This document shows positions 21,311 through 31,700 of a stretch of DNA of 64,000 bases, one piece after another (positions within the stretch are counted from its first letter, which is position 1; every line of letters starts with the position of its first letter). The stretch is from positions 32,234,208 through 32,298,207 of the forward strand of contig CM046856.1 of assembly GCA_025617745.1 (NCBI GenBank), given 5' to 3'. The stretch is from Heliocidaris erythrogramma (taxonomy: Eukaryota > Echinodermata > Echinoidea > Camarodonta > Echinometridae). The notes under the pieces were generated by a model, which made no database searches, was not told the DNA's origin, and saw nothing but the letters and a program-made list of their open reading frames with translations. The position numbers were made by a program, and so were the translations under genes.

Positions 21311-23200
21311 CCCTACCCCGAACTGTTTAAATATTCGATTTTCTTGTCTTGACCGGGGAGAGGCGTTCGAGGAGTGGGGAAAAGCCTATAAGAGTACATC
21401 CCACGAAACTTTAGAATTTTCCAAGGAAAAGTATCTCCCTTCCCCTTGAATTCCGGAACCTGCAGGCAATTTGAATAGTTTAAATTAAAGAGGATCAACA
21501 CCCGGGATCAACATTATCATACTAGCCGTGAATTCCAAGCAATTCAAATTCAAATTCAATTTATTAGTATAAATCAAAATGTACAGGACAATTCTCAATG
21601 TCTATTTCATACTTAAAAGTAACAAAAAATGGAAATAATAACACTCTACAGTATCAAAAGGACACTACAAGAAATAATAAATGAAACAATTGTATTTTGG
21701 TTTCAAGATCATATGCATAGAGACACACGATATAATTAATATACGATACGAGTTTCTTGAATTATCAAAATTTCAATACAAGCAATACTGAATAATGTGA
21801 CCCATCACTTCAAAATGAGACAGAAGTTTATTTTTAAATTTCATAGAATTATTGATTATTATTCTCCGTTCCATAGGCTTTAATTTGGTATATAGTTCAA
21901 CTCTAGAGAGTGAATATTAGTGGAGAAAAATGCGTTTGAAACTTGAGTAAAGTAGGACTGTGGTAAAGTATTTATTCGAGAAAAACGCTTCCAAACTTTG
22001 ACTTCCGTTTTGCTGACGTGCAGCATTTTCCTTTTGTAACGTCAACTAGATTTTGGATAAAACCCTTAGCAACCGTTTATTAATTCTAATAAAAACTAGT
22101 CCTTATGTTTCTTTAGGATCTCTTCTCATGAAAACATGAATTTTAATTGATTTAAGCCATGAATTCTAACGCTTTAAGGGGGTAGAAAATCAAGTAGTTT
22201 CACGGCACTGAAAAGCTTCCCGCATCAACTTCGTGCTTTTTCGTTGAGCCTTTCCTATATGCCGGTATGATTTTCTTAAAGGGTTGATTAACCTAGCTAT
22301 AGTCAAAAGGTTTACAAGTCTGTCATTTTGTGCCCGGAAATGTATTAGATTATAGTTCAAACTTTCAGAGGTTTTTATTTCATTACATTTTTTTTTCTAA
22401 ATTAATCATGTAAACTTGATTTCTTTCAATATTAATTGCTTTCTTTTTCAAGCTTTGATTCGATTGTCGCAAAGTCATCCAATTATGGCAAAATTACTGA
22501 ATAGACGAGTCTTTACCAACAATGATATATTGCATATTTGAGGTAGCGAGAATTAGAAATTCACCCTCCTTCTGATGGCATGTTCTGTCAAAATGTACTC
22601 GCACAAAATTTATCAAGTTTTCAATTTTGTAACGAGCGCGTAATACATGTATCCTATATCATTATTAAGATTATACTTCCATAAGTTATAGGAGGAAAAT
22701 AATCCATCTAATAGACTGTAGTGTTATTGATGAATAAATTATTCATATTTTTGCAAAACATTCTAAAGTTTTATCTTTTTGATAATCCGTGCAATAGTTA
22801 TGAGATATGACATGGCATGAATGAAGGACTTGATTTATTCATTATCAAACATTTGGATTTGTTCAACCGTTTCCAAATGAACTGAAATTTCAGGAGTTTC
22901 TGGACGGAGATTTTTGCTAATTACAGAGGATTGCCGTGTTAGGTTTTTTCGTGTCAGTGTTGCCGCGACTCACAGGACCGGTTGACTGACGTCATCAAAA
23001 TAGATGTATTATATGTACGAGCAATCAAGAGAGAGGGGAAAATACTTATATCTCGAATATATTAAGAGCATAAACAACAGGTCCATTAAAATAAATTTAA
23101 AAAAAACAATAATCATAACAGCAATAATTGAACGCAGATGATATTAAACAACAACAAGTTTTAAAATGGTTCCAAGCAGGAAAATAGAGTCGCGAATGTA
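21311..23200. other. Intergenic DNA, no gene seen
   Basis: An (ATTCAA)n run at 21540-21561 looks like the 3' terminal repeat of a minus-strand LINE, as at 57.9 kb, but no coding part follows within reach. The rest is AT-rich with no recognised exon. Confidence 0.45.
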
Positions 23201-23204
23201 CGTG

Positions 23205-23305
23205 GGCCCCTTTTCACAAAACTTATGACAAGTTACGATAGTTGTTACTTGTTATAAGCTATACTGAAATCATTTTATATGATTGGCTAAAAACAAATTT
23301 ATTAT
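23205..23305. mobile_element. Fragment of the ATTGGCT palindromic MITE family
   Basis: GACAAGTTACGATAGTTGTT...GATTGGCTAAAAACAAATT is related to the copies at 25.9-26.7 kb. The hAT MITE at 23320 lies immediately to its right. Confidence 0.45.
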
Positions 23306-23319
23306 AGATCTGCAGCAGT

Positions 23320-23686
23320 CAGTGGCGAATTTAGGGGGCACATCCGGCCCGTGCCCCCCCCCCCCCTTGGAAAAAAGTAGCATTGTGCCCCCTCCCTTTG
23401 GCGATTGTGCCCCCTATTTTTGAACGAAAACCTCTGTTTTTTGGTTGTCTTTTTTTTGCTTGTCGGAGAACTATGGAGGGAAACTGGACCTCCATAACCC
23501 CCCCCCCCCCCCCACTAAGCGAATTTTGGAGGTCTGGCGAAATTTTTGTTTGTCGACACCTACACCCACCCCCCTCCACCCCACTGAGCGACTTTACGAG
23601 AGCTGGCGAGACCAAAAAATAAGTTGACGAACCTGCTTTTGTGTGCCCCCCCCCCCCCTCATTACAAAATCCTGGATCCGCCCCTG
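23320..23686. mobile_element. hAT-type MITE, CAGTGGCGAATTTAG termini
   Basis: Starts CAGTGGCGAATTTAGGG and ends AATCCTGGATCCGCCCCTG. The 8-bp flanks GCAGCAGT (23312-23319) and ACAGCAGT (23687-23694) match at 7 of 8 positions. Three C tracts lie inside. Short ORFs over it reflect the C/G runs and are not genes. Confidence 0.75.
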
Positions 23687-24366
23687 ACAGCAGTTGTTAT
23701 TGAGTTTTAAAAAAAACGGGGCCCAGGTGATGAACATAGCCTCGGTATGTTCATCTTTATATCCGTGACTCACAATTCATTGTGTTGTGCATGAGCGAAC
23801 ATACGTGAATGGAGTCTGTGCATGCAGACTATAAGAACTCGAAGACCTTCACGACGTCTATTCTTTATCAAATGTCATTACGCAACAACAAGGAATGCTA
23901 CCAATCTTATTCGTGACACTCTCCTCGGCCAACGCCTTCTATTATATACTATTCAATAATCAGATACCTTTCTTCTAAGTTCTGTCATCCGTGAGTGCGG
24001 TGGCGTAATGTGCCAACGAACAATTAGGGGACCGGGGATGGGCCACTAAAAAATTTCTCGAGCGCAGGAAACGCAGTTGCATACAGAAGCTGCAATCTGT
24101 TGGATCGAGTAGAAATAAATAATAATGAATCATTTCATGTGGGGATTCACCATCCAAAAAGCAATGCCCCATCATGAAAGAAAGTTTGACATTTTGCTCC
24201 ATGAAATAGGAGCAAATCATGAAAGAAAATATAAAGGGACGCCGGGAATATAACTCAGAGGGCCCTGCGATCCTGGCGAATTTGGCTTCCAAAATTGTGT
24301 ATACATTCTGTTACTGTTTATAGATTCACCGCACACACATACAAAAAGACGAAACGGTATATATGT

Positions 24367-24368
<2 letters not shown>

Positions 24369-24412
<44 letters not shown>
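24369..24412. repeat. (AT)n microsatellite
   Basis: About 20 AT units, followed by GTATGTATGTATTG. Confidence 0.9.
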
Positions 24413-24419
<7 letters not shown>

Positions 24420-24421
<2 letters not shown>

Positions 24422-25900
24422 TGTAGGGCTCAAGGACATACATCATGAACTGAATTGAAGTTTATTAAACATTGATTTACCTCAATATTCTGTTCATAAA
24501 CATAATACATATCGATTTTTCACGATTTCATTCTGTTGATCAATGCATTAACAAACAACCGAGTTCGTTTAAATCGACATGAATTTGGAGGCATGAAGAA
24601 GTCTTTTAATATGTACTTTCGCTTACTACACAGTAAATGGGCTTTTCATGCGAGCGGACATTTTGAAGAAGCTTGGATATTTGGAATACTTCACCTATTT
24701 ATATGGAAATGAAGATGAAGCACCACGCTGAGCAAATGCAGCACACCTCCAGAATGAGAAATGCATCCTGCTTTTCATTACATTTTGGGGTGAAAATTTA
24801 CACAGAATACACATCAATTTTGTAACAGATGCATAGTATCTTATATCGGTGTTAATAGCATACATTGATCTTGCAAAATTATTCATGCAAAATAATCCAA
24901 TTAATAGACTCTTGTATTATTGATAAATAAATTATCATATTTTAAAAAATATTTCGGATTTTGATGATCTTGGGATTTTAACGTCATATAAATACCTGAA
25001 AGACCAAGATTCATACGTCACCATTAGCAGTAATTTGTGCATATTACTTATTATGTCACGTATGTTGTTCCACAGTTATCAAATTTCCATTTCAGTGATT
25101 GGAAACTTTTGATAAATACTTTACATGAGTTCATTCCGTGATTATATTCAATTTAGAGGGGGGGGGGCACTCTCACAGACCCCGTTCGGTAGCTTTCGGC
25201 GTGCCGTCCCGATATGCAATTTATAGGCTAGGGAGTGGCGTCACGCAAAATGGCGGCATTGCATCACACTTCCGACGCTTCGTAAGTTAAAGTGTTGGGC
25301 AGCCTCAGTAAGACTTAGCTTATGTTTGTCATTTTCTACTTGATTGGTTTGCATAGCACAGTCGATGAATTTAGCTTACGTGGAAATCCTCAGAAGGAAA
25401 CGCTTTTATGTATTGTATTAAAAGGAAAAAAAATTGGGCGTAGGTTTCTGAAGACGTGACAAAAGAAGAAAAGCTTTCTTTCACTGACTGAGGTCTTGTA
25501 TTGATTTTGTGGTCGACAGTGCGTAGAGAGCAACTTATATATCCTTAGGGATTACTGCCGATACACAGGAGAGTTGTGCAACAGATTTTCTTTGATAAAG
25601 TCATTTCAAAACAGCTTTGCGTTTATCTCGCTTTTTGTAACCTGTTTCTGTAACTTGTTTCGGAAACCTGTTTCGGAAAGTACAAATTTCCGAACCCCAT
25701 AATCAAAACAGCTTTGCGTTTATCATCTCTAAAAAATCACTGAAAGCCCTTTGGAAAACCTGTTTCTGCCGAGAGAAAGAGTTGATAAATGCACCCTAAG
25801 ATGTAAGGCATTAGTCACAACGCTACCTCGACTCCAAACCAGACCAATTCTTGGTCATTTAGTGCAATGTAATTTTTTGTTCGGTCTGTTACCGGTCTGA
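24420..25900. other. Intergenic DNA, no gene seen
   Basis: No exon recognised. A G tract followed by GGCACTCTCACAGACCCCG at about 25157 has the look of a MITE terminus, without a visible partner. Confidence 0.45.
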
Positions 25901-26400
25901 TTCCTGTTTCATAAAACTGCTTCATTTCTATGACAGTAACAACTGCCTCATTTCTATGACAAATTTGCTCTCAGCCAATTAGATGCAAGGATTTCAGTAG
26001 TTTCAGTAGCTTAACAACTATCGTAACTTGTTATTGATAACAAGTTTTATCAAACCAGTCTGGTGTCGGTCTTGTTGCGGTGTGACTGAGGTATCAGTCA
26101 GGTCAGGGCCCTGTGTCATAAAACTTGTCATCAACGTCATCAACGTCAACTCAAGCTTTTGACGACCCCTTTTTCTATATGTATATAATTTTATGTGACC
26201 ATACATGTTGAAAGATTGTAAATTTATGATGATGTAGATGGAAATAAATGAATATCAAATTAAAAACAAATTAAATCAATGACAAGTTGCAATAACTGTT
26301 ATAAGCTACTGAAATCCTTGCATATGATTGGCTGAGAGCAAATTCGTTGGTAAAAAGCACCGACAAGACACTTGATGAAACGCCCCCTGGAGGTTCTAAG
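25900..26400. mobile_element. Two palindromic MITE copies with CCAAT core
   Basis: Copy one (about 25905-26055) contains TTTGCTCTCAGCCAATTAGATGCAAGGATTTCAGTAG. Copy two (about 26280-26395) holds the reverse complement (CTACTGAAATCCTTGCATATGATTGGCTGAGAGCAAATT). Shared blocks are CTGAAATCCTTGCAT and GCTGAGAGCAAATT. Both are edged by segments like ACAAGTTTTAT and AAACGCCCCC. Noncoding. Confidence 0.6.
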
Positions 26401-26553
26401 ACACACGCTCCGGCGACAATTGATCCGCGTCATTTTCGTACACTACTCGGTTTCTATCTTTCATGATTATTCCAAACATCCATAAACAAAAGTTTGTTTG
26501 ATTTATACAAACCTTAATGGATTTACCCCTTTATGAGCAGTGTTGCAGACCTG

Positions 26554-26690
26554 GGGAGCGTTTCATCAAGCATTTTGTCAGTGATTTTTTACTGACAAAT
26601 TTGCTCTCAGCCAATCAGATGCAAGGATTTCAGTAGCTTATAACAGTTGTCGGTAAAAATCACTGACAAAACACTTGATGAAACGCTCCC
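26554..26690. mobile_element. Palindromic MITE, GGGAGCGTTTCATCAAG ends
   Basis: A 137-bp element whose ends GGGAGCGTTTCATCAAG / CTTGATGAAACGCTCCC are inverted repeats. Inner arms TTTTGTCAGTGATTTTTA / TAAAAATCACTGACAAAA also mirror. The core GCTCTCAGCCAATCAGATGC is the family signature. This is the clearest copy in the window. Confidence 0.75.
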
Positions 26691-26699
26691 CTGATGGCG

Positions 26700-27470
26700 G
26701 AAGGAGCCTTGTGTCTGGGGCCATGGGTCTGCAGACTTCCATTCAGTAAATCAGTCATGTCAGTAAAGGGAAGAGGATGGAAAGGAAAAAAATTAAGGAA
26801 GAAAAAAAAAGAATTCAAAAAGAAAATATTCCTTTCCGCATCTTTTCTTTCTCTCTTTCATTTTTATTTTTTTACGCCCGTCATCTTTTTGTACTGATTC
26901 CAATATCCTCAAGCTATTATTTGTCTACATTTCCATGCAAGGCCTACGTTACAAGACTGATTGTTTTGTATTGCTTTCACTCTACCATTATCAATAAAAA
27001 TGTATACCAAACATGCGCTATATAAAGGTAGCCTAGAATGTATTGTTATAAAGAATTCGTCTTTTTAAAGAATTGATTAGCTGAAGGACCCCTCCCTTAA
27101 ATGTATTAAAGCAGTATTAATGTCTCTTTATATTGTATGTCAAAGGTGGTGAAAAATTATATGTTTAAAACACCATTTTTTATTTTGAACACAAATATGT
27201 CAAAGCGCCCTGTGGTTCTAGCTGAGCTTTTTAAGGAGAATATCAAGACTTCGAGAGGTTGACCACCATGAACACCTCTAACGAAAGGTGATGAGTATTG
27301 AGCATTTAATGCAGATGTCTGATTATACATATATAGGGGAACTCCACCCTGATATTTTCAGGTTGATTTTGATAGAAGTATAAAACGAGAGAAACGGGTC
27401 GGTTATGAATAAAGAATAATAAAGTTATGTTTGGATGATCTTTGAAGGCAGCGGTTTGCATGGTGGTACT
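26700..27470. other. Intergenic DNA, no gene seen
   Basis: Contains an A/T-rich low-complexity patch at 26785-26880. No exon recognised. Confidence 0.45.
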
Positions 27471-27502
27471 GATAACGTTGAGAGGAGGCTTACGGTTCAC
27501 CA

Positions 27503-27531
27503 TGTGGCTAGTCCTGAAAAGGACTGTTGAG
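27503..27531 (-). promoter_or_regulatory. Histone-type mRNA 3' stem-loop, minus copy
   Basis: On the minus strand the hairpin AGTCCTTTTCAGGACT has a 6-bp stem and the loop TTTC, preceded by AAC and followed by AGCCACA. The metazoan histone stem-loop has a 6-bp stem with invariant second pair G-C, pyrimidines at 3-5, U-A at 6, a U-rich 4-nt loop and a 3' ACC. All of these hold except that the first pair is A-T and the 3' flank reads AGCC here. No histone ORF is near. Confidence 0.45.
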
Positions 27532-27661
27532 TTAGAAGAAGAAAGTGGAGAAAGTTAAGAGGAGAAGAAATGGAAAGGCGAGATATCTCACCTTTCCATT
27601 TCTTCTCCTCTTAATGTAGCCTTTCCATTTCTTCTCCTCCTTTCTCAAATTTCTTCTTCTA

Positions 27662-27691
27662 ACTCAACAGTCCTTTTCAGGACTAACCACA
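27662..27691 (+). promoter_or_regulatory. Histone-type mRNA 3' stem-loop, plus copy
   Basis: Hairpin 27669-27684 (AGTCCTTTTCAGGACT) is preceded by ACTCAAC and followed by AACCACA, so the 3' ACCAC flank agrees with the consensus bound by stem-loop-binding protein. A purine-rich histone downstream element is not obvious. The upstream DNA does not code for a histone tail, so the motif is probably carried as part of a repeat. Confidence 0.5.
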
Positions 27692-28140
27692 TGGTGAACC
27701 GTAAGCCTCTTTAACGTTAAAGATATGTTTGTTTTAAAGTTTGAAGATTCACCATAGAAGTTGGCAAGCCTACGATTTCATTCGGGAGGAACTTTTTTTA
27801 TTTAATTCTGTATAAATATTTCATAGATTACCACTTTTCTCCAAAGGAAATGTTTTCTCAAACATATACCAAAAATATACGATTTGGGACATGTCTCAAT
27901 GGCTCTTTCTGTACGAGAACAATACGCCAGGATGCTGGCGTCTCTTGCATGAATATAAACTTTCGAATTTCTGAATTTTGAGAGCGAGCGACGGGAGCAA
28001 GCCAAAAAACTTTCACTTTATCAAAGAGTGATCCACTGTTCGTGCATTTTGTATCCATAAAACCTTTTCATGTAATTTCGTCATAAAAATATAACATCTA
28101 TATAAACAACTGCTACTAATAATAATGGTAATAATGATGA

Positions 28141-28142
28141 TG

Positions 28143-28182
<40 letters not shown>

Positions 28183-28448
28183 TAATAATAATAATAGTAC
28201 AAACAGACGATTGGTACTACAAAACTTAAAGATAACATTTAACAAATTCATAGTGACGAAGCTTTTCGATCTGCACTCATCGGGTCACAACGCAGGAATG
28301 AGAGAATACAAGAAAATACAAAAGTCAAGGAAGTGGGACGCTGTACACACACTTCCTTGACTTTTGTATTTTCTTGTATTCTCTCATTCCTGCGTTGTGA
28401 CCCGATGAGTGTAGGTCGAAAAGCTTCGTCACTATGAATTTGTTAAAT

Positions 28449-28491
<43 letters not shown>

Positions 28492-28503
28492 TAATAATAA
28501 TAA
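28141..28503. repeat. Hairpin flanked by (AAT)n on both sides
   Basis: Arms 28234-28335 and about 28350-28451 are nearly perfect inverted copies (AACATTTAACAAATTCATAG, GGGTCACAACGCAGGAATGA and complements) around a loop of about 15 nt. The outer edges carry (AAT)n runs (28141-28197 and 28452-28503). Noncoding. Confidence 0.8.
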
Positions 28504-28759
28504 AGAGACGGCCTCACTTCCTGAATATGAGGCGACAGTTCCCCTAATAATAGTTACAATATATTGAGTGAGCGGGGGTGCAGCCCCCAACCCCCGTCTC
28601 ATTCTGAATGTATAATATTTAGATATTTTAGGAAGAGAACATCCCAAACAAACAAAGGGAGAGTTGCTTGCAAAGGGAATGTTGCCATTGTATATGGCTC
28701 GTTATTATTAATGAGGTTTTATTTTGCAGTTAAAGCCCCACACAAAAGAGGAGAAGGAA

Positions 28760-31700
28760 ATGAAAATGAAGCGGTTGACAATTCTGCGAAGTTATCTGTT
28801 GAGGTTACACCTGCAAATGTTGGGGATATTCCACTGGGCACCAATTCACTGGCGACTCAAGTGTCTCATGTGTACAGATAGGATGAAGACAAGTACAGCA
28901 GGCAACGAAGGAGCTCAGTTACGTCGTCAAGGTAATCATACTCTATTCGTCATATTTTGATTTAGAAAGCTAGAAATGTTAGAAAATATATGCATGACAG
29001 GAACAAGAGGCAAATTTATTGAGGAGAAATCACAAAAAGTAGTAGGGAAATTCCAAGATATTTTTTAAAATACAAATTTGCATGAAAACTATGATAATAT
29101 ATGATAATGTAATGTAACTCAAAACAAAATTCAATTCATATCTCCATTTTCTTTCTTTTTAAAACTGTAGATGAAAATAGAATCATTTTATTCTTGAGGT
29201 TTTAAGCTTTCTGGTGATATATACATGTACTATATATGAAGAAAATGAATGAATTTCTACTTTAAACACATTAATGGAATACCTACCTATGTAATACGTA
29301 CGAATTACAGAATTTTTACATTATTATAAAATTAAGTGAATCGTAGGAGGGAGTGTAGAAACCGAGCAAGAAAATTTCTATTCTTCCATTCTAGAGCTAT
29401 TCAGAGCTTAAAAAGCGTCTTATAGCCTTTAATCGTTATTTAGTTTTTTTCTCTCTTTTCTCTCGAAATTTCCGAATTTCCAGGGGAACACCCCCCCCCC
29501 CCCCCCATGATCACCACTCCTCTATTATCCGTAGAAGGATACATTAATTATATTCTTATGTAATTTTTCAAACAGATAAATACATGATGAAGGACAATGG
29601 AAACCATTTCAACGGCCCAAACGATGATGATTTCGCTGAGGATATGGACGAAAGCGCGGGTTTATTCGCTCCCACCAACACGACAAAGGAAAATTCTGAG
29701 TATTTGTGGGAAGATGAGGAATTTGGCGAGACTTGTGTCGTCTGTGAAAGTCTGCTATGGAATGGAGAAGGGGACGTCGTTCGTAACATCGAGGAGTGGG
29801 GTAAAGATTATAGTAACAATAACAATGATGACGGGGGTATCACAAGGTCAATAATCTATAACTTGAGTAGTATAAGGTCATAACAACCTAAAATTTTGAT
29901 ATAACAGTGGTCAAATCCTGAACGATAAAATCGTTGGGGTTCTGTCTATCAAACACGATGGACACTGTCCGCAAGGCTTCTTCTTAATTGACTTACATTA
30001 TTATCGTTGGGGACTGTCTTAAAGGCTGTTCAGCCCCGAATGATAACGATAACGATCAATTTATGATAAATCTTTCCCAAATCGCAAGTGTGGAAGATGA
30101 ATTGGAAATCATTGTTTATCAGACCTCGACGATTTATATTATTATGAGCTTCCGTCAACGATTTTACGGTCTCCTTTGGATCGCGCTGCGTGCGATTTTC
30201 TCAGGACAGACCTCAACGATAATATCTGTGAGCCAGTAAGTTTACTCCTTACTCCGTGTACTCCGGAGGAATTCATCGTGCTTAATTGATAGAACCGAAA
30301 GGATTCGTTCGTTCAGGTGTGACCACTTTATTGTTATTGTTGAGGTCTGCTTTGCCGAGCGATCCCAACGAAATAATAAGTCGTTGGGGGAGGCTCCTCA
30401 GCATTTGCCGGGCGTCTGACCTACGATATCCCTTTCATTTCCACATAAACAACAAATAACGATTTTAATAGGAAGTTTATCATTATCGTTTCGTTCAGAT
30501 CGGCTTGTTCCGAAAGGATGGGTAGCGTCACGTCGCGTTGACGCGAACTCCATCATTCGTCCAAAGCCCCCCCCCCCCCGGGTTTGCCGAAAGTGTGCGT
30601 TGGGAGTGTCGGGTCGCGTCTGGTCGCGTCGCGTTGACTGGAACGCCACCATTCGTCCAAAGCTCCCGCCCCCGGTTTTGGCGAAAGGGTGCGTTTGGAC
30701 CTTTTGTTATATAATATTAATGACAGTGGCGGATTTATGGATCCCGACCCGTGCCCCCCACCCAACCCTCCTCTTTGAAAGAAAAGTATGCATTGTGCCC
30801 CCTTTTAGAACTGATAACCTTTATTTTTTTGTTTTTTGTAGCCCGTCAGAGAATTATGCGAGGAAAAGTGTAAAGTTGACAGCCCTGCATTTCTCTGCCC
30901 CCTTACAAAATCCTGGATCCGCTTCTGATTAATGATCATAATCAGAGGCGGATCCAGAGAGGGGAGGGGGCAGTCGAATCGGCCGCTTCCCTTGAAACCC
31001 CAACTGGCATCCCTTTAAGTACACAATTAAAAAAAAATTGTCTCCTTAATTGTGTAATTTTCCGGCTCGATCTGTGCCCCCTCTTTTACAAAATCCTGGA
31101 CCCACCCCTGATAATAATAATAATAATAATGATAACAATATTTAGAACAAGTCAACACACCCTTTCGGAAAAACGGGGGGGGGGGGGGGGGGGGGGGGGC
31201 TTCCAGTCAACGCGGCGCGACGCTACCCAACCTTTCGGAACAAGCCGTTCAGGTCTGACCATCCGTTCACGATCGAAAGATATATAAGTAAATTTCAGTC
31301 TCCCCAAGTGGGGGTGGGGGCGGGGCAGGATCGATATCCACAATGTGTTCTTACCAGGTAGGATGAAAGGAAGCCACATACTCTTTCAAGTAACACTTAA
31401 AGTTAGGGTTTTATAAATATGAACCAAGTGAAGTATATACTTTGTACATATTTTTGATTACATGCCCTCATAATTATCATATTCTGATGAGCTATTTATG
31501 ATCGAACTTTACTATCAATCTTATTATCCCTTAGTGCCTAGTCCATTCCGCAGAGCCGTTGGAACTATATGTTCCTTGGTCTTCGTGATAATCTTAACAG
31601 TGGGCACGTGCTACAACACTGTGCTGTACTTCCGAAACCTTTTTGGTCGCCAAGACGAGGTGATGCATCTGACTTCCTTCATGTCCTTCTCAATCAGCTT

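Larger units (their letters stand above)
27472..27719. repeat. Inverted repeat carrying two histone-like 3' stem-loops
   Basis: Arms of about 115 bp mirror each other around a short centre near 27590 (AGGCGAGATATCTCACCT), with the right arm carrying an extra 25-30 bp partial repeat (CCTTTCCATTTCTTCTCCTC twice). Each arm contains AACTCAACAGTCCTTTTCAG-type sequence described in the next two entries. Outer edges are AACGTTGAGAGGAGGC / CCTCTTTAACGTT. Confidence 0.75.
30494..31255. repeat. Foldback around two MITEs in intron 2
   Basis: The arms GGCTTGTTCCGAAAGGATGG (about 30503) and its near complement CCAACCTTTCGGAACAAGCC (about 31227) continue into GTAGCGTC...CGCGTTGAC and complement. The unit CATTCGTCCAAAGC-C tract-GGTTT is repeated directly at about 30553 and 30650, and its inverse lies at about 31158-31200 with a run of about 24 G. 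Two hAT-type MITEs sit between the arms. Confidence 0.65.

Noticed and set aside
23331-23627. Gly- and Pro-rich ORFs on both strands
   Set aside because: They are made by C/G tracts within a hAT-type MITE and end at its borders.
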